DNA of 11,779 nt from JBEKJU01 sp050011095 (GTDB lineage: Bacteria > Desulfobacterota > Syntrophorhabdia > Syntrophorhabdales > WCHB1-27): contig JBEKJU010000092.1 of assembly GCA_050011095.1 (NCBI GenBank), positions 1 through 11,779 of the forward strand. Direction: 5' to 3'. Shown piece by piece: positions 4,919-11,023 of this stretch; within the stretch, counting starts at the first letter, position 1, and every line of letters starts with the position of its first letter. The notes under the pieces were generated by a model. The model was not told where the DNA came from, did no database searches, and worked only from the letters and a program-made list of their open reading frames with translations. A program made the translations under genes and the position numbers.

Positions 4919-7192
4919 ATGGCGACAGCACTTACAATGAGTGATACAGTCAAACTTAACGAGATCGTCGAAAAACGGCAGTTGGCACCCTCCCTCGTGA
5001 TGTGGAAGCTCTATGTCCCGGAGATCGCCAAGAAGGTGAGGCCGGGACAGTTCGTCGTCCTCAGGGCGGACGATCGCGGAGAGCGGATACCGCTGACGGT
5101 CGCCGATTTCGACAGGGAAAAGGGGACGATCACCGTGATCTTCCAGGAAGTCGGCGCGTCCACGAAGAAGCTCGCCCGGTTCGACCTGGGTCAGACGATC
5201 CTCGATGTCGTCGGACCCCTGGGCAAGAAGAGCCACATCGAAAAATTCGGCACCGTGGTCTGCATAGGCGGCGGCGTGGGCGTCGCGCCGGTCTATCCCA
5301 TAGCGAAGGGACTCTACCAGGCGGGAAACGAGATCGTTTCCATCATAGGGGCCCGCTCCAGGGACATGCTTATACTCGAGGACGAGATGAAGGCGGTCAG
5401 CAACCAGCTCCTCGTGACAACCGATGACGGCACGTACGGCCACCACGGCTTCGTCACGGACGAGCTGAAGCGGCTAATCGACGAGGGCGCCAACATCGAC
5501 CTCGTCCTGGCAATCGGCCCCGTCGTGATGATGAGGGCGGTCGCGGAGGTGACGCGGCCCTATAACATCAAGACCATCGTGAGCCTCAACTCGATCATGA
5601 TCGACGGCACGGGCATGTGCGGCGGATGCCGGACGACCGTTGGGGACGAGACGAAGTTCGTCTGCGTCGACGGGCCCGAGTTCGATGCCCACCAGGTGAA
5701 CTTCAAGGAATTGATGCTCCGCCAGCAGATGTACAACCGGGAGGAGCGGCGGGCCATGTGGGACCACACCTGCAAGCTTGAGGCCCAGGTGGCGGTCAAG
5801 AAGAGCAAGAAGCGGGAGAGGATGCCCGAACAGGCGCCGAAGCTCCGGATCCAGAACTTCAGCGAGGTGGCCCTCGGCTACACGAGGGAGAACGCCCTCC
5901 GGGAGGCGTCGCGCTGCCTCGGCTGCAAGAAGCCTGCCTGCGTCGAGGGCTGTCCCGTCGCCGTGCAGATCCCAGAATTTATCGGGAAGATGAAGGAAGG
6001 CGACTTCATGGGCGCCATCCGCGCAATAAAGGAGACGAATAGCCTGCCCGCGGTCTGCGGCCGCGTCTGCCCGCAGGAGTCGCAGTGCGAGAGCAAGTGT
6101 GTCCTCGGGAAGAAGGGGGAGCCTATCGCGGTCGGCCGCCTGGAGCGGTTCGCGGCGGACTACGAGCTTGCGGCCGGCGACGTGAGGACGCCCGAGAAAC
6201 CGGCGCCCACAGGAAAAAAAGTGGCCGTCATCGGCGCGGGCCCCGCGGGCCTGACGGTCGCGGGCGAGCTTGCGAAGCTCGGCCACGAGGTGACGATCTT
6301 CGAGGCCCTCCACAAGGCGGGCGGCGTCCTCGTCTACGGCATCCCCGAGTTCCGTCTGCCGAAGGCCATCGTCCAGCGGGAGGTCGACTATGTCCAGAAG
6401 CTGGGCGTCGCGATAAAGCCGAACACCATCGTCGGCCAGACGGCGACGGTGGACGAGCTGTTCAATGAGGGCTACGACGCGATCTTCGTGGGAACGGGCG
6501 CGGGCCTTCCGTATTTCCTCGACATCCCAGGGGAGAACCTGAATGGCGTCTATTCGGCCAACGAGTTCCTCACGAGGGCTAACCTGATGAAGGCCTATCT
6601 CTTCCCTGAATACGACACACCCATAAAAACGGCGACGAGGGTCGCCGTCATCGGCGGCGGGAACGTGGCCATGGACTCGGCGAGGGTAGCGAAAAGGCTC
6701 GGGGCGCAGCACGTGTACCTCATCTACCGGAGGTCGAGGGCGGAGATGCCCGCGAGGGCGGAGGAGGCCCACCACGCCGAGGAAGAGGGCATCGAGTTCC
6801 GTCTGCTCACCGCGCCTACCAGGGTGATCGGTGATGACAAGAACTGGGTGAAGGGCATAGAGTGCGTGAAGATGGAACTGGGGGAGCCGGACGCCTCGGG
6901 CAGGCGGAGACCCGTCGAGATGCAGGGCTCGGAGCACATCATCCCCGTCGAGGTGGTGATCGTGGCCATCGGGCAGGGACCGAACCCGATCCTCACCCAG
7001 AGCACGGAGGGGCTGGAGCTAAGGAAGTCCGGGAACATCCAGGCGGACCCGGAGACGGGAAAGACGAGCAGAAAGGGTGTCTTCGCGGGTGGCGATATCG
7101 TGACGGGCGCGGCGACGGTCATCCTCGCCATGGGCGCGGGCCGGAAGGCGGCGAAGTCGATTGACGAGTATCTGAAGACGGGTAAGTGGTAA
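4919..7192 (+). CDS. Fused NfnA-NfnB (SudB-SudA): ferredoxin/NAD(P)H oxidoreductase, glutamate-synthase-small-subunit-like
   Basis: One 757-residue chain joins two proteins that are usually separate. Residues 1-285 are a ferredoxin-NADP-reductase-like FAD/NAD domain as in PyrK, SudB and NfnA. Its cluster motif is D229-x4-C234-x2-C237-x11-C249. PyrK normally has Cys at the first position; Asp there is, as I recall, typical of the [2Fe-2S] site of NfnA, so this favours Nfn over dihydroorotate dehydrogenase. Residues about 310-757 resemble the glutamate synthase small subunit/NfnB, with iron-sulfur cysteines C333, C336, C341, C345 and C380, C384, C390, C394, a first dinucleotide fold VAVIGAGPAG (435-444), a second VAVIGGGNVA (575-584) and the C-terminal FAD motif GVFAGGDIVTG. 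Nfn couples NADPH oxidation to ferredoxin and NAD reduction by flavin-based bifurcation, or the reverse. AAGGAG lies 5 nt before ATG 4919. Automated annotation may name this a dihydroorotate dehydrogenase/glutamate synthase bifunctional protein. True bifurcating activity is inferred. Confidence 0.9.
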   Translation: MATALTMSDTVKLNEIVEKRQLAPSLVMWKLYVPEIAKKVRPGQFVVLRADDRGERIPLTVADFDREKGTITVIFQEVGASTKKLARFDLGQTILDVVGPLGKKSHIEKFGTVVCIGGGVGVAPVYPIAKGLYQAGNEIVSIIGARSRDMLILEDEMKAVSNQLLVTTDDGTYGHHGFVTDELKRLIDEGANIDLVLAIGPVVMMRAVAEVTRPYNIKTIVSLNSIMIDGTGMCGGCRTTVGDETKFVCVDGPEFDAHQVNFKELMLRQQMYNREERRAMWDHTCKLEAQVAVKKSKKRERMPEQAPKLRIQNFSEVALGYTRENALREASRCLGCKKPACVEGCPVAVQIPEFIGKMKEGDFMGAIRAIKETNSLPAVCGRVCPQESQCESKCVLGKKGEPIAVGRLERFAADYELAAGDVRTPEKPAPTGKKVAVIGAGPAGLTVAGELAKLGHEVTIFEALHKAGGVLVYGIPEFRLPKAIVQREVDYVQKLGVAIKPNTIVGQTATVDELFNEGYDAIFVGTGAGLPYFLDIPGENLNGVYSANEFLTRANLMKAYLFPEYDTPIKTATRVAVIGGGNVAMDSARVAKRLGAQHVYLIYRRSRAEMPARAEEAHHAEEEGIEFRLLTAPTRVIGDDKNWVKGIECVKMELGEPDASGRRRPVEMQGSEHIIPVEVVIVAIGQGPNPILTQSTEGLELRKSGNIQADPETGKTSRKGVFAGGDIVTGAATVILAMGAGRKAAKSIDEYLKTGKW

Positions 7193-7225
7193 GGGTGTTC
7201 CCGATTTGATCTTGCGTGTCTCGGG

Positions 7226-7260
7226 CGCGGCGACCGGCCCTTCGCGGACCGGTCGCCGCG
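7226..7260 (+). terminator. Strong hairpin 3' of the Nfn operon
   Basis: CGCGGCGACCGG (7226-7237) is the exact reverse complement of CCGGTCGCCGCG (7249-7260), with an 11-base loop. It begins 34 bp after the Nfn stop. No T-run follows, so it is either a terminator of the U-poor kind or a 3'-end stabilising hairpin. Confidence 0.5.
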
Positions 7261-7269
7261 TAGCTGATG

Positions 7270-7296
7270 GGACCCCGCAAAAGTACGTCGGGGTCC
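7270..7296 (+). terminator. Second hairpin 3' of the Nfn operon
   Basis: GGACCCCG (7270-7277) pairs exactly with CGGGGTCC (7289-7296) around an 11-base loop. It lies 9 bp after the first hairpin and also lacks a T-run. Two tandem GC-rich hairpins at an operon end suggest termination or transcript protection. Confidence 0.4.
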
Positions 7297-7435
7297 GGGC
7301 ATGCAGAGGGACGTCCGTCCGAACGTGATCTGTAAAGAAATAGTCACCGGTCAAATTCGATGGCGTGGGCGAATCACCTGGACGTCGACCCCGAATTTCT
7401 CTATGAAAACAGCGTAAGGGCTCGGAAGGAAATAA

Positions 7436-7597
7436 ATGAGTCAGATGGCGAAGGATTTTTGGCCGATCGGCGAGGCGCGGAAAGGCCAAATGTACTGGAT
7501 GTACATGACCTTTTCGCAACGAAGCGGCCGGACAAAAAGACGAGCCAGATGGCCCATTTATTTTCTGACGAGCCCTAAGCTCACGAACCGGTACTGA
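7436..7597 (+). CDS. Doubtful small ORF, 53 residues
   Basis: An ATG at 7436 follows GGAAGGA with 5 nt spacing, a better ribosome site than most chance ORFs have. The product starts MSQMAKDFWPIGEARKGQMY and is basic, with no recognisable family. An overlapping frame at 7360-7578 (72 codons, starting MAWANHLDVDPEFLYENSVR) has more protein-like composition but no ribosome site. At most one is real, and the stretch could instead be decayed coding sequence. The rest of 7297-7727 shows nothing I can name. Confidence 0.2.
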   Translation: MSQMAKDFWPIGEARKGQMYWMYMTFSQRSGRTKRRARWPIYFLTSPKLTNRY

Positions 7598-7727
7598 GCG
7601 CCTTCACCTGTTTCCGTCGCTTTCGCGATGCGTGTTTACAGAGGGTGTCATGCTCCTGCGACGATGAGTCAACATGATTGCGAATTGGAATAAGAAGGTC
7701 AGGGGGACTATTCTTTTCACCGGTAAT

Positions 7728-8261
7728 TCAGCCCTTCTTCGATATTCGGGCGATGGTATCCGCTATCCTCTCCAATCCATATTTGTCCACCAGCGATTCC
7801 AATCCTTTCTCCACGTCCCCCGGCCTCGCTTCCTCTTCCACTTCCACTTCCTTTTCCACGCACGTCAGGGCGTCGGTGATGCACCACTTAACACACAAAG
7901 GTTCTTTTTCGCCTTCACACATATCGCATTTGAGAGGAAGACCGGAATCGGGTTCTTTGAACAGGCCCCTGGATGGGCAGGCAGCCCTGCAGAAGACACA
8001 CTCGTCGTATTCCTTTCCGTCAATCACATACTTGTCTCTGCCCATACATTCGGCTGTCGCGGCCTCACCCGCGTATACAGGGACATATATGTCCCTGATC
8101 GGTTCACGGATCATCCGGATACGAGATCTTGCCGGATTATTGCTGCTGTATGGCGGGTTCGCGTGAAAGGCGGAACAGATCACCTCGCATGCCCGGCAAC
8201 CGTTGCATTTATCGAGATCGATTTTTATTGTCTTCACTATTTTCTTTGTTTTCTCACCCAT
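7728..8261 (-). CDS. bamC: BamC-like multi-cluster ferredoxin, electron-transfer partner of BamB
   Basis: This 177-residue protein carries several [4Fe-4S] motifs: C19-x2-C22-x2-C25-x3-C29, then C72, then C88-x2-C91-x3-C95-P, then C112-x2-C115-x7-C123-x3-C127. This layout is typical of the HybA/DmsB-type ferredoxins that accompany aldehyde ferredoxin oxidoreductase family enzymes. In class II benzoyl-CoA reductase, BamC forms the BamBC core with BamB and feeds electrons to its cluster. I chose the ATG at 8261 because GAGGTGG lies 8 nt upstream and the protein then starts MGEKTKKIVKTIKID; a GTG at 8273 would add four residues. It starts 22 nt after the bamB stop, so the two are co-transcribed. 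There is no signal peptide, so it is cytosolic. The name depends on its neighbour: alone it would only be called a 4Fe-4S dicluster-type protein. Confidence 0.85.
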   Translation of the reverse strand: MGEKTKKIVKTIKIDLDKCNGCRACEVICSAFHANPPYSSNNPARSRIRMIREPIRDIYVPVYAGEAATAECMGRDKYVIDGKEYDECVFCRAACPSRGLFKEPDSGLPLKCDMCEGEKEPLCVKWCITDALTCVEKEVEVEEEARPGDVEKGLESLVDKYGLERIADTIARISKKG

Positions 8262-8283
8262 GACGCTTACCACCTCATCACCC

Positions 8284-10293
8284 TTATTGCTTCCCTGCTT
8301 GCGCCGAAGCCTCTTTGGCGGGAGCGGCTTCGTCGTCAGTCAGAATGCCCCTCTGCAGGAGGTCTTCGGCAACGTAACCCAGACCCAATTCCTGCAAGGT
8401 CTCTTTAGTAGGAATACCATCATTATTCCATCCCTTGAATTTGTAAAACGTATCCAGGAGTTTTTCTTCAAGCTCGGGAAATCTTTTCCTCCAATGGTCC
8501 GCCGGCGGCTTCTCATCGGCCCGCCTCAAGCCCCTTCTTACATTGATGGCCCTGATCAGATTCCGGTTCCTCCTGTATATTTTCTTCAGTTTCTCCTCAT
8601 CCATGTCGATTCCGGTCGCCGCCGAGATAAGAAGCGGGTAATTGTGTATATGATAGGGAGGCTTCAGGGGAAATGACGACAGCCCGGCGCACATCCCGAG
8701 GGCGTCATCGATGAAGTGCATCATCTCTTGCCAGTCGACGATGTCGGTAGCCATTTCAGGCGTCGGGTAATATGGATTTGACCGTTCTCCGCGCAGTTCC
8801 CAGTCCAGCAGATATTGCTTGAACTTTTCATCGGGAACCTGTATCCAATCCTTCACAAAGTCCAGCCTCTCCTCCATCGTAGGAAAAGGCGACTGGGGGA
8901 ACTGCCCTTCGATCTGGGTAATGTTCATTTTCTCGCCGGTACAGTACATGAGGAAATAAACGGGATTCAGCATTCCAAGCTTGAGAGGCAACTGCTCATG
9001 TTTCTTGATATTATTATGGGCAAATGCCTCTGCGCCGTTGCCGATCTTTAGGGCCGCCCAATACGTACCGTCGGCCAGGACATCCCCTATGCCTTCCCGC
9101 CGGACAATTCTGTCGAGGAGCCAGTAAAATCTCCCCTCGTTATCGGACGGGCATCCCTCAAAGTCCGAGTCGGCCAGGATACCGGCCTCTTTAAGCTCAA
9201 AGGCGAAGGCCATAACTTGCGGGGTTGAGAACCCGTCCACTCCATACTCCGTGGCGCGCTGGGCGATTCTGAAGCCAAAATCCAGGGAATCCACATAAGC
9301 CGCCATTGTGTACGTAAGTTTCGAGAAGCATTTCATCATGTAGGTTGACATCCCCGGGAGGGAAATTGTCGCCCCGCATTTCATCGGACAGTTATAACAG
9401 CTTATCAACCGCTTCCGCGCGCTTAGCTGAGTCACTTTCCACTGCTCTTCGATTTCCTTGGTCCAGAAGTCTTTTCTACGAACACGGGAATTTCCCCAGG
9501 AGAAATTTTCGGTGTGCCACTTCTCATCGATGTGTTTCATCTCCTGCGGTGATCCAAGGCCCGCCAAAATGGGCATCACCCCAGGAACAGGCTTGTGCTC
9601 CCGCTCCTTGATGTGTTCCAGCACTTCGCCGCAAAGTTTTACAAATTCAGCCGGCCGGGCAAGGTTGATATCCTTTGTTCCATGAACAGCTATCGCTTTT
9701 AGCCCTTTGCTTCCCATGACGGCGCCTACCCCGAGCCGGCTGGCGCTCGACCTGCCCTGCTCGATGGAGGCCATAAAGACCCTGTTTTCACCGGCCAGGC
9801 CGATAGCAGCCACCTGGGCCTCCGGATCCTTCAACTCCTTCCGGATAAGCTCTTGAGTTTCAACAGCGCCCTTACCGCGGAGATGACCGGCATCGCGTAT
9901 TTCCACTTTGTCATTGTGTATCCATATATACACCAGATTTGGGGACTTGCCGCGAAAGATCAGTTTGTCATAACCGGCTAACTTCAATTCCGGCGCGAAA
10001 ACGCCCCCCATCATTGAATATGCCATAAACAACGTCTGGGGAGAATAGGTGGTGACAATGGTGCGGTTCGCACCGGGAGCAGGTGTGCCACATAAAAGAC
10101 CGGTGCTGAATATGAGGATATTATCAGGGGAAAAGGGGTCAATATCAGCGGGAACCCTATCCCATAATATCTTGGCGTTCGTGCCGAGACCCCCAAGGTG
10201 AAGCTCGGTCATTTTCGGGTCGGTTTCCACCCTCTCAATCGCCCCCCGGCTTAGATCGATTTCTAAATTGAACCCTGTCTCCCCATACCTCAT
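8284..10293 (-). CDS. bamB: BamB, tungsten active-site subunit of class II benzoyl-CoA reductase
   Basis: This is a full-length 669-residue member of the aldehyde ferredoxin oxidoreductase family, and the sequence is strongly reminiscent of Geobacter metallireducens BamB as I remember it. It would reduce benzoyl-CoA to cyclohexa-1,5-diene-1-carboxyl-CoA without ATP, using a tungsten-bis-pyranopterin cofactor. Visible features are the N-terminal RYGETGFNLEIDLSRG, C299-x2-C302-x3-C306 (SCYNCPMKCG) plus C535 (ALGMCAGLSS) as ligands of the [4Fe-4S] cluster, and C322 (MMKCFSKLTYTMAAY) with H260 (DEKWHTENF), which by my numbering coincide with the tungsten ligand and active-site histidine reported for Geobacter. 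The last 15 residues are an alanine-rich tail. The ATG at 10293 is preceded by GGGGGTAAGAA. Codons are less GC-biased than in the Nfn operon. Aromatic degraders often carry several bamB paralogues, so activity on another aryl-CoA is possible. Confidence 0.9.
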   Translation of the reverse strand: MRYGETGFNLEIDLSRGAIERVETDPKMTELHLGGLGTNAKILWDRVPADIDPFSPDNILIFSTGLLCGTPAPGANRTIVTTYSPQTLFMAYSMMGGVFAPELKLAGYDKLIFRGKSPNLVYIWIHNDKVEIRDAGHLRGKGAVETQELIRKELKDPEAQVAAIGLAGENRVFMASIEQGRSSASRLGVGAVMGSKGLKAIAVHGTKDINLARPAEFVKLCGEVLEHIKEREHKPVPGVMPILAGLGSPQEMKHIDEKWHTENFSWGNSRVRRKDFWTKEIEEQWKVTQLSARKRLISCYNCPMKCGATISLPGMSTYMMKCFSKLTYTMAAYVDSLDFGFRIAQRATEYGVDGFSTPQVMAFAFELKEAGILADSDFEGCPSDNEGRFYWLLDRIVRREGIGDVLADGTYWAALKIGNGAEAFAHNNIKKHEQLPLKLGMLNPVYFLMYCTGEKMNITQIEGQFPQSPFPTMEERLDFVKDWIQVPDEKFKQYLLDWELRGERSNPYYPTPEMATDIVDWQEMMHFIDDALGMCAGLSSFPLKPPYHIHNYPLLISAATGIDMDEEKLKKIYRRNRNLIRAINVRRGLRRADEKPPADHWRKRFPELEEKLLDTFYKFKGWNNDGIPTKETLQELGLGYVAEDLLQRGILTDDEAAPAKEASAQAGKQ

Positions 10294-10313
10294 TTCTTAC
10301 CCCCGGTGTCCTC

Positions 10314-10335
10314 CGCGGCATGGCCTTCGGCCGCG
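10314..10335 (-). promoter_or_regulatory. Small hairpin in the bamB leader
   Basis: CGCGGC (10314-10319) pairs with GCCGCG (10330-10335). A competing hairpin GGCC-TTC-GGCC (10322-10332) shares the same bases. The element sits 20-40 nt before the bamB ATG, so it would be in the 5' leader of the transcript. Its role is unknown. Confidence 0.3.
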
Positions 10336-10363
10336 CAGGTCGTTTATATCTGTTACGTTATTA

Positions 10364-10392
10364 ATAATATAGGATGGCAGAACGCTTGTCAA
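10364..10392 (-). promoter_or_regulatory. Consensus sigma70-type promoter for bamBC
   Basis: On the minus strand TTGACA (10392-10387) and TATTAT (10369-10364) are separated by exactly 17 bp. The predicted start near 10357 gives a leader of about 64 nt. A 10-bp palindrome TTATTAATAA (10358-10367) overlaps the -10 box, and a short dyad TTGT-GAA-ACAA (10400-10410) lies just upstream of the -35. Either could be an operator. Confidence 0.7.
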
Positions 10393-10551
10393 TGGCCCTT
10401 TGTGAAACAATGAACTATCGCCTGCTTGTCCTGCCTCGCAGTACGGGACGGGACGGGTAGGGGGCGTGGTCGAGCCGACGAAGGCGCGGGGCACCCACAG
10501 CGTGAGTCGACTTGTACATCGAGGAAAGCTTTGATGCGACAACAAAGGTGT

Positions 10552-10574
10552 GGCGAAGATAAGCGATTCGGTAT
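10552..10574 (+). repeat. Copy C of the 23-bp dispersed intergenic motif
   Basis: The 3' part reads AAGATAAGCGATTCGGTAT. It matches copy A at 19 of 23 positions and copy B at 18 of 23. In this copy CGAA and TTCG form a short dyad around GATAAGCGA. It lies 259 bp upstream of the bamB ATG, about 195 bp before the predicted transcription start. Confidence 0.5.
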
Positions 10575-10667
10575 GAGACCCGGTGGCTTTCCGTTCCAAC
10601 CTCACGGATGGTGGGCTCTTTCAGACTGTCTCTTCTGTTATACCGCCCATCATCAGGTAATCAAGAA

Positions 10668-10683
10668 AAAACATACATGTTTT
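10668..10683. promoter_or_regulatory. Near-perfect palindrome, operator candidate
   Basis: AAAACAT and ATGTTTT flank a central AC, giving 7-bp arms with a 2-bp centre. The site lies in an AT-rich patch of the long spacer, between repeat copy C and the large hairpins. The size and symmetry suit a dimeric transcription factor. No adjacent gene start is apparent, so this may be distal to bamB or a relic. Confidence 0.35.
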
Positions 10684-10827
10684 GGAAAATATATCGCCCT
10701 CGCTTGCAGCCGGCAATTTTCACTATTGGACTATCGTCCTTTTCATTGCTTTGGAGGAGGCGTACGCCACGCCTATACCCGCGCGCATAACCCCCGGACG
10801 TCCATAGTCTCCGACGCCGACGCTTTA

Positions 10828-10871
10828 CTGCCGGCATCATCGAACCGGAAGAGGGTTCGTGATGCCGGCAG
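10828..10871. repeat. 18-bp-stem inverted repeat (single-base bulge)
   Basis: CTGCCGGCATCA (10828-10839) then CGAACC (10841-10846) pair exactly with GGTTCG (10854-10859) and TGATGCCGGCAG (10860-10871). T10840 is the only unpaired base in the stem and the loop is 7 bases. It lies about 150 bp downstream of the minus-strand gene ending at 11024 and lacks a T-run on either side. Confidence 0.6.
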
Positions 10872-10873
10872 CG

Positions 10874-10956
10874 GTGGACGACGGGGGGGTACCCGGGCGC
10901 CCATCGGCGGGTCTTGGGAAAGCTCCAGGTGACTTTCCGAAACATCCGTCGTCCAC
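10874..10956. repeat. Second inverted repeat with long structured loop
   Basis: GTGGACGACGG (10874-10884) is the exact reverse complement of CCGTCGTCCAC (10946-10956). Within the 61-bp interior GGAAAG and CTTTCC (near 10917-10938) form a smaller hairpin. It starts 2 bp after the previous inverted repeat, so the two form one compact structured block of about 130 bp. Confidence 0.55.
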
Positions 10957-11023
10957 ATGATCCCTCATCATCAGCTCCATCGGCTGATATTATTCGCCGG
11001 CAAAATGCGGGGAAATCCCCCCT

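Larger units (their letters stand above)
10393..11023. other. Long spacer upstream of bamB, without a supported gene
   Basis: The open frames here, including a 168-codon plus-strand frame, have no ribosome site, no codon bias and low-complexity Arg/Gly/Ser-rich translations. The stretch does contain repeat copy C, a palindrome at 10668-10683 and two adjacent inverted repeats at 10828-10956, each listed separately. Just after the stop of the gene at 11024, GGGG-ATTT-CCCC followed by GCATTTT (minus strand, about 11018-11000) is a weak terminator candidate. Confidence 0.5.

Noticed and set aside
5474..6937. Long 487-codon minus-strand ORF opposite the Nfn fusion
   Set aside because: It is antisense to a gene with unmistakable cluster and dinucleotide-binding motifs, and its own translation has no recognisable domain.
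10426..10932. 168-codon plus-strand ORF in the spacer upstream of bamB
   Set aside because: There is no ribosome site, codon use is random, the translation is low-complexity and unlike any family, and it runs through the large inverted repeats.
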